Source: Vibrio sp. HI00D65 (GTDB taxonomy: Bacteria > Pseudomonadota > Gammaproteobacteria > Enterobacterales > Vibrionaceae). From it: a stretch of 58,514 bases of DNA. The notes beneath the pieces are model-generated. The model saw nothing but the letters and a program-made list of their open reading frames with translations, was not told where the DNA came from and did no database searches. The position numbers and the translations under genes are program-made. The stretch covers positions 1 through 58,514 of the forward strand of contig NZ_LWEH01000054.1 in assembly GCF_001635455.1 (NCBI RefSeq). Reading direction: 5' to 3'. This document shows, piece by piece, positions 19,410-28,900 of the stretch; the first letter of the stretch is position 1, and each line of letters begins with the position of its first letter.

Positions 19410-20918
19410 ATGAGTTTGGCTCATGAATTAAGAGTATTAGAGTTAGAGTCTCAAGTTGAGCTGCTAGAGCGCTTGCAGCTTTTGACTAACTTTGGTTCAA
19501 GCCTAGTAACGGTGGCTGGTAAACCTGGCTCTGGCCGTTCTTGGTTAGCACAGCGTTATCTCGAAGCGTGGGCGACAGAAAAAAATCAGTGTTTACTGCT
19601 TTGTCATCCAAGCCAAGACGACCAACAACGCCGCGCGCTTATTCTTAGCCAAATTGTTTCTGATCCGCTATTTAATCAACATGACTCCTTATCTGATAGC
19701 CTGGTAAGGTTGCTTGATGGTGAGCCGTGTAGTGTGGTTATCGTTGTCGATGATGCCCACCGACTCTCTGAGCTATTGGTATCCGAGCTATGGATGTTGA
19801 TACTGGAAGCTCAAGCTAATCCCCAATGGACGATCAATATCGTTCTTTTCTCAGAAATTGGTCACCTAGACACCATACTCACACGTCTAAGTTACGGCCA
19901 ACAACACAAGCCTATCGATCTTGAGATCGATGACCTTTCGCAACCAGAAGCTGAACATTTCTTTGAATCACTGGTGATTCGATATGTGGATGATGAGTCT
20001 GAAACTCATGTGCGACGTGCGTTTAACAAAGCGCAACCTCTGCCTGGCGAGTTAATGGCTTTAGGAGAATTGAAAGTGGAAAAAAGGATTATTATTCGCT
20101 CAATCATTGGTTCACCAATCAATATCGCGATTGTGGTGGCCCTGTTGCTATTGTTAATAGGTGGTGGCTATTGGTGGATGTTCAGTCAACCAACCCCTGA
20201 TGACAAAGCGCAATCTCTGATCGCACCAATCGAGCAGACTGCTATACCAACGTTTGAAGTGGGCAGTGGCTCAGAACAAGCTGGTGTTGAGGGAGTGGTA
20301 GACTCTGAAACATCAACTGAAGTCAGTTATCAAGGCGCTGATGATGACAGTTCATCTTTGCCACCGGTTGTAGTAGAAGAGACAGCTAGTGTTGGTGAGG
20401 TTGAGCAAGACCAACAGCGTGTCGTGATTACTTCGGATGTGGTTGATGCTCTGCTGGATGATAAGGCTCAGGGTGGCGATACCAGTGCCATTGATGCTGC
20501 GGTTGAAGATAACACTCAAGTAGAGGCTAATTCACAGGCTGACGCGGAAGCGGTTGTTCCAGCTGATGAAGAGTCTAACTTAACCGAATCAACGCCTCCG
20601 ACTAAGAAGATCACCTTCTCGTTTTCTCGTGAGGAGCTACAAGCTATCTCACCGCGAGCGTACACCTTACAGTTGAGTGCGATGACTTCACTGGAGGACG
20701 TGCAATCTTTCATCGAAGAATACGATCTAGAGAAAAAGGTTCGTATTTACCCAACTCTGCGTAGCGATACCAAGTGGTTTATCATCACTTACCAAGATTA
20801 CCCAACGATTCAGGTGGCGCGAGATGCGGTAAGTACACTCTCAAAACCACTTCAACAGTTAGAACCTTGGGCAAAATCGATGAATCAAGTGCATCGAGAG
20901 ATAGAACGTGAGAAATAA
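19410..20918 (+). CDS. damX: DamX-like SPOR-domain membrane protein with N-terminal ATPase domain
   Basis: The 502-residue protein is placed between aroB and dam like DamX, a division protein that reaches the septum through its SPOR domain. Residues about 1-225 look like an ATPase of the ExeA/AAA type, with a P-loop-like GKPGSGRS at 37-44 and a Walker B-like VIVVDDAHR at 110-118. A membrane helix follows at 236-258, then a long acidic, disordered periplasmic linker (about 260-405), and a SPOR domain (about 413-495) that should bind denuded glycan strands. The Walker A lysine is an arginine here, so ATP hydrolysis is doubtful. The N-terminal domain is larger than in E. coli DamX. Confidence 0.88.
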   Translation: MSLAHELRVLELESQVELLERLQLLTNFGSSLVTVAGKPGSGRSWLAQRYLEAWATEKNQCLLLCHPSQDDQQRRALILSQIVSDPLFNQHDSLSDSLVRLLDGEPCSVVIVVDDAHRLSELLVSELWMLILEAQANPQWTINIVLFSEIGHLDTILTRLSYGQQHKPIDLEIDDLSQPEAEHFFESLVIRYVDDESETHVRRAFNKAQPLPGELMALGELKVEKRIIIRSIIGSPINIAIVVALLLLLIGGGYWWMFSQPTPDDKAQSLIAPIEQTAIPTFEVGSGSEQAGVEGVVDSETSTEVSYQGADDDSSSLPPVVVEETASVGEVEQDQQRVVITSDVVDALLDDKAQGGDTSAIDAAVEDNTQVEANSQADAEAVVPADEESNLTESTPPTKKITFSFSREELQAISPRAYTLQLSAMTSLEDVQSFIEEYDLEKKVRIYPTLRSDTKWFIITYQDYPTIQVARDAVSTLSKPLQQLEPWAKSMNQVHREIEREK

Positions 20919-20987
20919 CCCTGAGCTTCGTCTCAAAATATGTTACATTCCGCAGCCGTATTTTTGTGTTGATAGATAGAGCAGTAA

Positions 20988-21833
20988 ATGAAAAAGCAGC
21001 GTGCCTTTCTAAAATGGGCTGGTGGTAAATATGGCCTAGTTGAAGACATCCAACGTCACCTGCCACCTGCTCGTAAATTGGTAGAACCATTTTTTGGTGC
21101 TGGTTCTGTGTTTTTGAACACGGACTACGAACAGTACTTGCTGGCTGATATCAATCCCGATCTTATCAACCTGTACAACCTACTTAAAACGGATCCTGAG
21201 ACCTACATTGCGGAAGCAAAGCGTTGGTTCTGCCCTGAGAACAACCGCAAAGAAGCCTACTTAGATATTCGAGCTCAGTTCAACGATACTGACAATGTTA
21301 TGTATCGCTCACTTGCTTTCTTGTACATGAACCGATTTGGCTTCAATGGCCTATGTCGCTACAACAAGAAAGGCGGTTTTAACGTTCCGTTTGGTTCTTA
21401 CAAAAAGCCTTACTTTCCAGAAGCCGAGCTGGAGTTTTTTGCTGAAAAAGCGAAAAAGGCCACTTTCGTGTGTGAGGGATACCATGAAACCTTTAGCCGC
21501 GCCCGTAAAGGTTGCGTGGTTTACTGCGATCCTCCGTACGCACCGCTGTCAAATACCGCTAACTTTACCTCTTACGCAGGTAATGGCTTCAGCTTAGATG
21601 ATCAAGCAGCACTGGCTGATGTTGCTGAAAAAGCGGCGACAGAACGCGGTATTCCTGTGTTGATTTCTAACCACGACACGACATTAACGCGTCGCTTGTA
21701 TCATGGTGCAGAATTGAATGTGGTGAAGGTGAAGCGCACCATCAGTCGTAATGGCGCTGGTCGTAATAAAGTGGATGAGCTACTCGCGCTGTTCCATCAA
21801 GATAAAAGCCAGCAACACGCTGCAGCAGAATAA
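20988..21833 (+). CDS. dam: DNA adenine methylase Dam
   Basis: Dam methylates adenine in GATC. The 281-residue protein has the SAM-binding motif VEPFFGAGS at 32-40 and the catalytic DPPY at 181-184, in the order of the alpha-group amino-methyltransferases, and the N-terminal FLKWAGGK typical of Dam. In Vibrio cholerae dam is essential and is needed for chromosome II replication by RctB. The gene follows damX by 69 bp. Confidence 0.97.
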   Translation: MKKQRAFLKWAGGKYGLVEDIQRHLPPARKLVEPFFGAGSVFLNTDYEQYLLADINPDLINLYNLLKTDPETYIAEAKRWFCPENNRKEAYLDIRAQFNDTDNVMYRSLAFLYMNRFGFNGLCRYNKKGGFNVPFGSYKKPYFPEAELEFFAEKAKKATFVCEGYHETFSRARKGCVVYCDPPYAPLSNTANFTSYAGNGFSLDDQAALADVAEKAATERGIPVLISNHDTTLTRRLYHGAELNVVKVKRTISRNGAGRNKVDELLALFHQDKSQQHAAAE

Positions 21834-22018
21834 CCTCGAACCCCTCAAATTGAGTGACCAAAAGGTACTTTCTTAAACTAATCTTTCTAACTGCTAGGAT
21901 CTGTCTAGGTGCTTAGGTAGAATTGCACACCAAATAGTCTTGGGGTTGAATCTTGTACATATACGAGGTGCCACCAAGGCGGTGAACTCGCAATTTACTT
22001 ACTCTTAAGAGGTTTGGT

Positions 22019-22693
22019 ATGAAAGATTTTCTAATCGCTCCATCAATTTTGTCTGCAGATTTTGCTCGTCTTGGTGAAGACGTTGAAAAAGTACTGGCAG
22101 CCGGTGCCGATGTTGTGCACTTTGATGTGATGGATAACCACTACGTACCTAATCTGACTTTTGGCGCGCCTATCTGTAAAGCACTCCGTGACTACGGTAT
22201 TACTGCTCCAATCGATGTTCACTTAATGGTGAAGCCGGTTGATAACATCGTGCCTGAGTTTGCAAAGGCTGGCGCATCGATGATTACCTTCCACGTAGAA
22301 GCATCAGAGCACATCGATCGCACTCTACAACTGATCAAAGAGCACGGCTGTAAAGCGGGTGTGGTTCTTAACCCAGCGACACCACTATCTTGCCTAGATT
22401 ACATCATGGACAAAGTAGACATGATCCTATTGATGTCTGTGAACCCAGGTTTCGGCGGTCAATCTTTCATTCCTCACACGCTAGATAAGCTACGTGCGGT
22501 TCGCAAGCTGATTGACGAGTCTGGACGTGATATTCGCCTAGAGATCGACGGTGGCGTAAAGGTGGATAACATTCGTGAGATCGCAGAAGCGGGCGCAGAT
22601 ATGTTTGTTGCGGGCTCAGCTATCTTTAATCAACCTGATTACAAAGAAGTGATTGATGAGATGCGTGCAGAGCTTGCAAAAGTAAACGCATAA
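22019..22693 (+). CDS. rpe: Ribulose-phosphate 3-epimerase Rpe
   Basis: Rpe interconverts ribulose 5-phosphate and xylulose 5-phosphate in the pentose phosphate pathway. The 224-residue TIM-barrel protein carries the metal-ligand motifs [12 protein letters not shown] and DVHLMV, the loop [10 protein letters not shown], and EIDGGV. GAGGTTTGGT precedes the ATG. The 185-bp gap after dam may contain its own promoter. A terminator-like hairpin follows. Confidence 0.97.
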   Translation: MKDFLIAPSILSADFARLGEDVEKVLAAGADVVHFDVMDNHYVPNLTFGAPICKALRDYGITAPIDVHLMVKPVDNIVPEFAKAGASMITFHVEASEHIDRTLQLIKEHGCKAGVVLNPATPLSCLDYIMDKVDMILLMSVNPGFGGQSFIPHTLDKLRAVRKLIDESGRDIRLEIDGGVKVDNIREIAEAGADMFVAGSAIFNQPDYKEVIDEMRAELAKVNA

Positions 22694-22739
22694 AAGTAGA
22701 ACTAGGGTCAGTTGACCTAAAAATCAAAAAATTTAGATT

Positions 22740-22764
22740 AAGGGGGCTGATTGGCCCCTTTTTT
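22740..22764 (+). terminator. Terminator-like hairpin between rpe and gph
   Basis: An AAGGGG arm pairs with CCCCTT around a loop of about 9 nt, followed by a T run. It probably attenuates rather than stops transcription, since gph belongs to the same conserved group. Confidence 0.65.
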
Positions 22765-22814
22765 ACGTCTTATTGCTCAACACATGAGACGAATATAATT
22801 AATAGGAAAGTAAG

Positions 22815-23501
22815 ATGTCATTAAGCTCAATAAAACTGATCGCCTTTGATTTGGATGGGACCTTATTAGACAGCGTGCCTGATTTGGCAGTAGCTGCTGA
22901 CCAAGCTTGTCAAGAGCTAGGCTTCCCTTCAGTGAGTGAAGAGCAAGTTCGTGATTATGTAGGCAATGGTGCTGACGTGCTTATCGGTCGTTCATTAAGC
23001 CGCGACCTAATTGTGGACCCAAGTTTAGAGCCAGAGCTACTGAAAAAAGCACGTATCTTGTTTGATGATTTCTATGAGCAGGGCGGCCATAAGCTGAGCC
23101 ACCTTTACCCATCAGTAAAAGAGACTCTGGCAGAGCTGCACCAAGCGGGCTTTATTATGGCATTGGTAACTAACAAGCCATCAAAGTTTGTGCCAGACGT
23201 GCTAGCGCAACACGGTATCGATAAGTACTTTGTAGATGTACTTGGCGGTGATTCTTTCCCAGAGAAAAAACCGAACCCAGTAGCGCTAAACTGGTTGCTA
23301 GAAAAGCACAATGTGAAAGCAGAAGAGATGCTGATGGTTGGTGATTCAAGCAACGACATCAAAGCGGCAAAGAACGCGGGTTGTCATTCGTTTGGCCTGA
23401 CTTACGGCTACAACCACGGTGAGCCTATTTCAGCATCAAACCCTGACTATGTGGCAGATAATGTCGCGCAATTGCTCGATGTCGTTCTAGTTTCTGCATA
23501 A
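22815..23501 (+). CDS. gph: Phosphoglycolate phosphatase Gph
   Basis: Gph is a HAD-superfamily hydrolase that removes 2-phosphoglycolate, formed for example during repair of oxidative DNA ends. The 228 residues include the first HAD motif DLDGT with Asp12 and Asp14, the threonine motif in LVTNKPSK, and the third/fourth motifs KPNP and MVGDSSNDI. AGGAAAGTAAG precedes the ATG. It lies between rpe and trpS as in E. coli. Confidence 0.95.
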   Translation: MSLSSIKLIAFDLDGTLLDSVPDLAVAADQACQELGFPSVSEEQVRDYVGNGADVLIGRSLSRDLIVDPSLEPELLKKARILFDDFYEQGGHKLSHLYPSVKETLAELHQAGFIMALVTNKPSKFVPDVLAQHGIDKYFVDVLGGDSFPEKKPNPVALNWLLEKHNVKAEEMLMVGDSSNDIKAAKNAGCHSFGLTYGYNHGEPISASNPDYVADNVAQLLDVVLVSA

Positions 23502-23559
23502 AGCGGACAAAAGTTAGCTAACCCACTAGCAAAATACTTATCAATGAGTACACTGGATT

Positions 23560-23590
23560 AGCTGCGCAGAAAGAGCTGTGCGGCTTTTCT
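23560..23590 (+). terminator. Terminator between gph and trpS
   Basis: AGCTGCGCA pairs with TGTGCGGCT in a 9-bp stem with two G-U pairs, followed by TTTTCT. trpS may therefore depend partly on a downstream promoter. Confidence 0.65.
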
Positions 23591-23652
23591 ATATTTAAGT
23601 TAAGAAGCTAAGCCATCAATTGACTTAGCGAATAAGCAAAGGAATTAAAACC

Positions 23653-24669
23653 ATGAGCAAGCCCATCGTATTGAGTGGTGTTCAACCATCTGGTGAACTA
23701 AGTATCGGTAACTACTTGGGTGCTCTACGTCAATGGCAACAGATGCAAGATGACTACGATTGCCAGTACTGTGTGGTAGACCTTCACGCAATTACGGTTC
23801 GCCAAGATCCGAAAGCACTGCATGAAGCGACTCTAGACGCACTAGCTATCTGTCTTGCTGTCGGTGTTGATCCAAAGAAGAGCACGCTATTTGTTCAGTC
23901 TCACGTACCAGAGCATGCTCAACTTGGTTGGCTTCTTAACTGTTACACACAAATGGGTGAACTGAGCCGTATGACTCAGTTTAAAGACAAGTCTGCGCGT
24001 CACTCAAATGACGTGAACGTAGGTCTGTTTGATTACCCTGTTTTGATGGCTGCGGACATCCTGCTTTACGGTGCTCACCAAGTACCAGTAGGTAGCGACC
24101 AGAAACAACACCTAGAGTTAGCGCGTGATATCGCAACTCGCTTCAACAACATCTACTCGCCAGAACAGCCAATCTTCGAAGTGCCAGAACCGTACATCCC
24201 AACAGTGAATGCACGTGTAATGAGCCTACAAGATGCAGCGAAGAAGATGTCTAAGTCAGACGACAATCGCAAGAATGTGATTACTCTGCTAGAAGAGCCT
24301 AAGTCGATCATCAAAAAGATCAACAAAGCGCAAACGGATGCAGAAACACCACCACGCATAGCCCATGATTGGGAAAACAAAGCGGGTATCTCTAACCTGA
24401 TGGGTCTTTACTCAGCAGCAACAGGGAAAACATTCGAAGAGATTGAAGCGCAGTACCAAGGCGTTGAAATGTACGGTCCGTTCAAGAAAGATGTGGGTGC
24501 AGCAATCGTTGAAATGCTAGAGCCAATTCAAACGGAATACCACCGTATCCGTGCTGATCGTGCCTACATGGACGCAGTAATGAAAGCGGGTGCAGAAAAA
24601 GCCTCTGAGCGCGCAGCAGTAACGCTGAAGAAAGCATACGAAGCAGTTGGTTTTGTAACTCGCCCATAG
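23653..24669 (+). CDS. trpS: Tryptophanyl-tRNA synthetase TrpS
   Basis: TrpS charges tRNA-Trp. The 338-residue class I synthetase has the HIGH-like motif in [12 protein letters not shown] (12-23) and KMSKS at 198-202. AAAGGAATTAAAACC precedes the ATG. It ends the aroK-trpS group and is followed by a good terminator. Confidence 0.97.
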   Translation: MSKPIVLSGVQPSGELSIGNYLGALRQWQQMQDDYDCQYCVVDLHAITVRQDPKALHEATLDALAICLAVGVDPKKSTLFVQSHVPEHAQLGWLLNCYTQMGELSRMTQFKDKSARHSNDVNVGLFDYPVLMAADILLYGAHQVPVGSDQKQHLELARDIATRFNNIYSPEQPIFEVPEPYIPTVNARVMSLQDAAKKMSKSDDNRKNVITLLEEPKSIIKKINKAQTDAETPPRIAHDWENKAGISNLMGLYSAATGKTFEEIEAQYQGVEMYGPFKKDVGAAIVEMLEPIQTEYHRIRADRAYMDAVMKAGAEKASERAAVTLKKAYEAVGFVTRP

Positions 24670-24699
24670 GGTGACTCAACACCTTCCGCTGTAAAATCT

Positions 24700-24734
24700 A
24701 AGCCCAAAGTGACTGCGTTTACTTTGGGCTTTTT
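24700..24734 (+). terminator. Terminator after trpS
   Basis: AAGCCCAAAGT (24700-24710) pairs with ACTTTGGGCTT (24721-24731) over a 10-nt loop, followed by a T run. Confidence 0.9.
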
Positions 24735-24953
24735 AGTGCCTGCTAGCTAAGGCTTCCCAATAATCGAGCTGTTTTAATTGATGATTTACCCATTTAACTA
24801 ATAACACATCTTTAATGTTTATATTGTGCAGAACATCTTATTAAATAAGTTTTGTTCTTATAAATTCTTACTCATTTCTATTTGTGTTGGAAATATATTG
24901 CATGCCAAACAATTGATGATTCCAAAGTGATAAGTTTCTCATTTTCTTGCCAA

Positions 24954-24971
24954 CTGTCTTATTCCTTTCAT
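24954..24971 (+). promoter_or_regulatory. Candidate Pho box before the nuclease gene
   Basis: CTGTCTT and CTTTCAT are two direct heptamers separated by ATTC. Each matches 6 of 7 bases of the PhoB heptamer CTGTCAT, and the 4-bp spacing is that of a standard Pho box. It lies about 80 bp upstream of the nuclease start. V. cholerae xds is known to be under PhoB control, which supports the reading. Confidence 0.55.
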
Positions 24972-25053
24972 AAATAAACCTGATAGTTACCACAAAATAC
25001 ATGACTGCCCATAGATGGCAGTAATTATAAATCGATGAACTCAGGTGAAACGG

Positions 25054-27648
25054 ATGACTCTTTTACACAAACCTTCATTGCTAGCAGTGGCAATTGGTAG
25101 CTTGTTAACGACAAGTGCACACGCTGATTTGTTTATTTCACAATACGTGGAAGGCGGCAGCTATAACAAAGCGGTTGAGATCGCCAATAACGGCGACAGC
25201 AGCATTAATTTAGATGGTTATTCACTGGCTAAATCAGCGAATGGCAACGGATCATGGGGCGCCACTTTACCTTTAGATGGCCACGTTTTAGCGCCTGGTG
25301 AGGTACTGGTTGTTGCGCATAGCAGTGCAAGCGATGAGATTAAAGCGGTCGCTGACATTCTTAATGCCTCATTGGCTAATCATAATGGTGATGACCCGTT
25401 GGCTATCCTGAATGCAGACTCAAGCGTGTTGGACATGGTTGGCGTGATGGGCGATGTCGACTGGGGTAAAGATGTTACCTTGGTTCGTGCTGAACAAACC
25501 CCATCGGCGACGTTTGATGCTTCACAATGGGTATCGCTACCGAAAGACAGCATTGAAGGTCTAGGTTCTTTAGACAATGTTGAGTTGCCAGACGCCTTTG
25601 CTTGTACGCAAGACGGCGCTGCTCCAGTATTCACCACCATTCAAGAAATTCAAGGCGAGGGTGCGACATCGCCGTTCATCGATGGCTACCCGTACATCAC
25701 CGACGATGAGTATTTCGTAAAAGGAGTGGTAAGCGCAGTCACTACCGGCCTAACTAAAGGTTTCTACCTGCAAGCCCTTGAGGATGATTTCAACTCAAGT
25801 ACTTCTGAAGGTCTATTTGTTCATACCAATCAATCTAGTTCTGAATTAGCTGCAGGCGATGTGGTGTGTGTGAAAGGTAAAGTTCAAGAATACTACAGCC
25901 ACACTCAGCTTAAAGTTGAAAACAATCAATGGTTAAAGGAAGGCGAGCAGGACGCGCCTGAAGCGACAGCCATTGAAGCATTAGACACCGACGAGAACTT
26001 CGCGGCGGCACTTGAGCGTTACGAAGGCATGTTGGTGAAAACAACCGAAGCGCTTGATATGCGTGTGACGCGTACCTTCGGTTATGACTACGCAGGTCGT
26101 CGTAATAATATGGTTTTGGCGCATGAGCGTATCAACATGCAACCAAACCAACTTTTCGCAGCGGGTTCTGATGAAGCGAAACAGCAAACAGAAGACAATG
26201 CTGACCGTCGTCTTTTCGTAGAGACTGACCAAAAAGCGGGTGATGGACAAGTTCCTTTCTACCCAGATTTTGGTCGTACCGACATCGACCAAGATGGCTC
26301 AACGGAAGACTATATCCGTATTGATGACACTATTGTTGGTCTAGAAGGTGTGTTGACCTACAGCTACGGCGAGTACCGCCTGATCACGACTAACCAGATC
26401 ACCGCTGAAAACTTCGTTCGCAACGACCCGCGTACCGACAAACCTGATATGGATGAAGGCGACTTACGTATTGCGACCTTTAATGTACTGAACTACTTCA
26501 ACTCTCCATTTGGCGGTGATGCGAACCAGCATGGTAATAACCGTGGTGCAAACACCATCACTGAGTTTGAAGTACAACAAGAGAAGATTGTAAACGCGAT
26601 TCTTCGCTTGGATGCTGACATCATCGGCTTGATGGAAATTGAGAACAACGGTTTTGGTGAAGGTTCGGCAATTCAACAGCTTGTGAATCAACTGAACGAT
26701 CGTATTGAGCATAAGAAAGACCGTTACACCTTTGTTGCCGTCGACTCAAATGAAGATGGCGTTACCGACGAAATGGACTCGATCGGCACTGATGTGATTA
26801 CTACGGGTGTTATCTACCGTAAGAAGGTGGTTAAGCTTAAAGACAGCCGTGTTATCGCGATGCCAAGCCAGCAAGCACCAGAGGTGTTAGACGACTCAGG
26901 TAAGGTGATTGAAGATGGTAAGAACTACCAACGTGACTCATTGGCGCCAACCTTTAAGGTGAAGGGCACCAAAGAGAAACTGACTGTCGCGATTAACCAT
27001 TTTAAATCGAAAGGTTCTAAGTGTTGGGAAGATGCAGCTCCTGTTGAGCAAGGCGGTCAAGGTGGTGTAGATGCTGATAAGCAAGGTTCATGTGAGAACT
27101 TCCGTGTAGCAGCGGCAGTTGCACTGGGTGAAGCACTTGATGGCATCAAAGGCCACAAAGTGATTCTGGGTGATATGAACTCGTATGGCATGGAAGATCC
27201 AATGCTGGTGCTGACAGATTACTCTGAAGAGAAGTACGGCAAGCAGATCAAAGCGGCGCGAAACACTTACATTAATGGCGTTGAGCAGTTTGGTGATAAC
27301 GGTGCTGTGATAACTAAGAACTACGGCTATGTAAATGCGGTCGCGCAGAAGCACCCAGACAGCTGGAGCTACTCATACAATGATGAAGTTGGCGCCTTAG
27401 ACCACTTATTGGTGAGCGAGAGCTTAAAAGACATGGTGGTGGATGCGACCGATTGGCATATCAATGGTGGTGAGTCGACGTTGTTTGATTACAACGAAGA
27501 GTACAAAGGCGACCTACCTAAGTACCAAGACCACTTCCGCTCATCGGATCATGACCCTGCGGTTCTTGAGCTAAAAGTTGGTGGTTCGTTTGGCTTTGGC
27601 GCGTTAATGACACTGTTTGGCCTAGCGATGTGGCGCCGTCGTAAGTAG
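25054..27648 (+). CDS. xds: Extracellular nuclease of the ExeM/NucH family, Xds homologue
   Basis: The 864-residue precursor has a signal peptide ending at SAHA, a lamin-tail-type domain (about residues 25-160), an OB-fold region (about 215-400), and an endonuclease/exonuclease/phosphatase domain (about 470-840) with the motifs LRIATFNVLNYF, GLMEIENNG, AINHFKSKG, GDMNSYG and SDHDPAV. The C terminus, GGSFGFGALMTLFG followed by AMWRRRK, is a GlyGly-CTERM signal for rhombosortase. The position between trpS and pabA matches xds of V. cholerae, an extracellular DNase that degrades eDNA. I prefer the ATG at 25054, since AGGTGA lies 5 nt upstream; a GTG at 25045 would add three residues. Confidence 0.9.
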   Translation: MTLLHKPSLLAVAIGSLLTTSAHADLFISQYVEGGSYNKAVEIANNGDSSINLDGYSLAKSANGNGSWGATLPLDGHVLAPGEVLVVAHSSASDEIKAVADILNASLANHNGDDPLAILNADSSVLDMVGVMGDVDWGKDVTLVRAEQTPSATFDASQWVSLPKDSIEGLGSLDNVELPDAFACTQDGAAPVFTTIQEIQGEGATSPFIDGYPYITDDEYFVKGVVSAVTTGLTKGFYLQALEDDFNSSTSEGLFVHTNQSSSELAAGDVVCVKGKVQEYYSHTQLKVENNQWLKEGEQDAPEATAIEALDTDENFAAALERYEGMLVKTTEALDMRVTRTFGYDYAGRRNNMVLAHERINMQPNQLFAAGSDEAKQQTEDNADRRLFVETDQKAGDGQVPFYPDFGRTDIDQDGSTEDYIRIDDTIVGLEGVLTYSYGEYRLITTNQITAENFVRNDPRTDKPDMDEGDLRIATFNVLNYFNSPFGGDANQHGNNRGANTITEFEVQQEKIVNAILRLDADIIGLMEIENNGFGEGSAIQQLVNQLNDRIEHKKDRYTFVAVDSNEDGVTDEMDSIGTDVITTGVIYRKKVVKLKDSRVIAMPSQQAPEVLDDSGKVIEDGKNYQRDSLAPTFKVKGTKEKLTVAINHFKSKGSKCWEDAAPVEQGGQGGVDADKQGSCENFRVAAAVALGEALDGIKGHKVILGDMNSYGMEDPMLVLTDYSEEKYGKQIKAARNTYINGVEQFGDNGAVITKNYGYVNAVAQKHPDSWSYSYNDEVGALDHLLVSESLKDMVVDATDWHINGGESTLFDYNEEYKGDLPKYQDHFRSSDHDPAVLELKVGGSFGFGALMTLFGLAMWRRRK

Positions 27649-27727
27649 TAAGCAAATCAGCTTTACTGCTAACGGTGAAAGTGAGTACACGTCACCGAAT
27701 GCGGGTAATTGACAGTTATCTGTAAAC

Positions 27728-27759
27728 AATTAAGGTCAACTTAGGTTGGCCTTAATTAT
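27728..27759 (+). terminator. Hairpin after the nuclease gene
   Basis: AATTAAGGTCAAC pairs with GTTGGCCTTAATT (one G-U pair) over a 4-nt loop. The trailing tract is short (ATT), so it is a moderate terminator. Confidence 0.6.
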
Positions 27760-27857
27760 TGGTGAAATGCAGTTTCCACTTGCCTTTCGCTATGGGTATT
27801 GCACAATACCGCCCCTATATCTTCCAATCATTTAGTATTTAGCAAACGATTTCACCC

Positions 27858-28436
27858 ATGTTACTTATCATTGATAACTACGACTCTTTTACCTATAACT
27901 TATATCAGTATTTCTGTGAGTTAGGTGTCACTGTAAAAGTTGTACGCAACGATGAAATCGATATTGCGGGTATTGAAGCGCTGAATCCTAGTCATCTTGT
28001 GATCTCCCCGGGGCCTTGTACGCCGGATGACGCGGGTATCTCTCTACAAGTCATAGAACACTTCGTTGGCAAGTTGCCGATCTTAGGTGTGTGTCTTGGC
28101 CATCAAGCCATTGCTCAGGTATTTGGCGGTAAAGTGGTGAGAGCAAGACAAGTGATGCACGGTAAAACCTCACCGATACGCCACAATGGTAAGAGCGTTT
28201 TCCAAGGGCTGAATAACCCACTAATCGTCACGCGTTACCACTCCCTTGTGGTGAAAAACGGCACACTACCAGATTGCTTTGAACTGACTTCTTGGACAGA
28301 GCTTGAAGATGGCAGTATGGATGAGATCATGGGTTATCAGCACAAAACCTTGCCAATTGATGCGGTTCAGTTCCACCCTGAATCGATTAAAACAGAGCAA
28401 GGGCACCAACTTCTGGCTAACTTTTTAGCACGTTAA
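27858..28436 (+). CDS. pabA: Aminodeoxychorismate synthase glutaminase subunit (PabA/TrpG type)
   Basis: This 192-residue class I glutamine amidotransferase supplies ammonia to PabB for folate synthesis. The catalytic triad is seen as Cys79 (GVCLGHQA), His173 and Glu175 (FHPESI), and PGPCTP is at 51-56. It stands apart from any trp gene and next to the aminotransferase gene, as pabA does in E. coli (near argD), so PabA is preferred over TrpG. No clear Shine-Dalgarno is seen ahead of the ATG. Confidence 0.93.
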   Translation: MLLIIDNYDSFTYNLYQYFCELGVTVKVVRNDEIDIAGIEALNPSHLVISPGPCTPDDAGISLQVIEHFVGKLPILGVCLGHQAIAQVFGGKVVRARQVMHGKTSPIRHNGKSVFQGLNNPLIVTRYHSLVVKNGTLPDCFELTSWTELEDGSMDEIMGYQHKTLPIDAVQFHPESIKTEQGHQLLANFLAR

Positions 28437-28706
28437 ATGTTTAAAGCGGGCGTTTTATTCTCCTAAATAGGAGAGCTTAACCTGCGAACTCCTTCGTTAT
28501 ACGTTTTAATTCGGGTTTTACCGAGCTCGATCCTTCTGACGCCGATCACTTTTTATAACATTTCTTCCTCATCAGGCTAAGTTTTTAGTCTTTGCAAAGT
28601 TATTCGCCGTATTTCCTTTTGAACCCAATATACCGCTGTGCCAGTAAGGCTTTGCTTTTGCAGGATAGGCGTATATGTAAAAAAAGCTTCATAAAACAAG
28701 TTGATT
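28437..28706. other. Gene-free stretch downstream of pabA
   Basis: No convincing reading frame or RNA gene is seen here. A small hairpin, TCTCCT-AAAT-AGGAGA, lies at 28459-28474 just after pabA, without a T run. The rest is unassigned; the promoter region of the aminotransferase gene follows. Confidence 0.5.
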
Positions 28707-28724
28707 GATGCATAAATAGTCATG
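28707..28724. promoter_or_regulatory. Weak candidate ARG box before astC/argD
   Basis: GATGCATAAATAGTCATG matches about 14 of 18 positions of the ARG consensus and resembles the first box before argC (TGCATAAA shared). It is a single site, about 70-90 bp upstream of a good promoter. Confidence 0.3.
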
Positions 28725-28758
28725 GGTTGTGAGGTTTAGCTGGTTGTGAGGTATGGCT
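28725..28758. repeat. Tandem 17-bp repeat
   Basis: GGTTGTGAGGTTTAGCT (28725-28741) is followed at once by GGTTGTGAGGTATGGCT (28742-28758), 15 of 17 identical. It lies just upstream of the astC promoter and may be a binding site for a regulator. Confidence 0.7.
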
Positions 28759-28774
28759 AAAGAATAATCTACTA

Positions 28775-28804
28775 TTGAAAACGTTAATTAAATGTAAATA
28801 TAAT
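28775..28804 (+). promoter_or_regulatory. Sigma-70 promoter of astC/argD
   Basis: TTGAAA (28775-28780), an 18-bp spacer and a perfect TATAAT (28799-28804) lie about 100 bp before the ATG. An untranslated leader of about 90 nt is expected. Confidence 0.65.
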
Positions 28805-28900
28805 GCTGCGGCGGGATTGTAGCGAGACAAAATTTTTTCGTCTCACTTATGAATCATTACGCTTATTTGCGAAGCTTGCGGTATCGAGAAGGAATGTACG

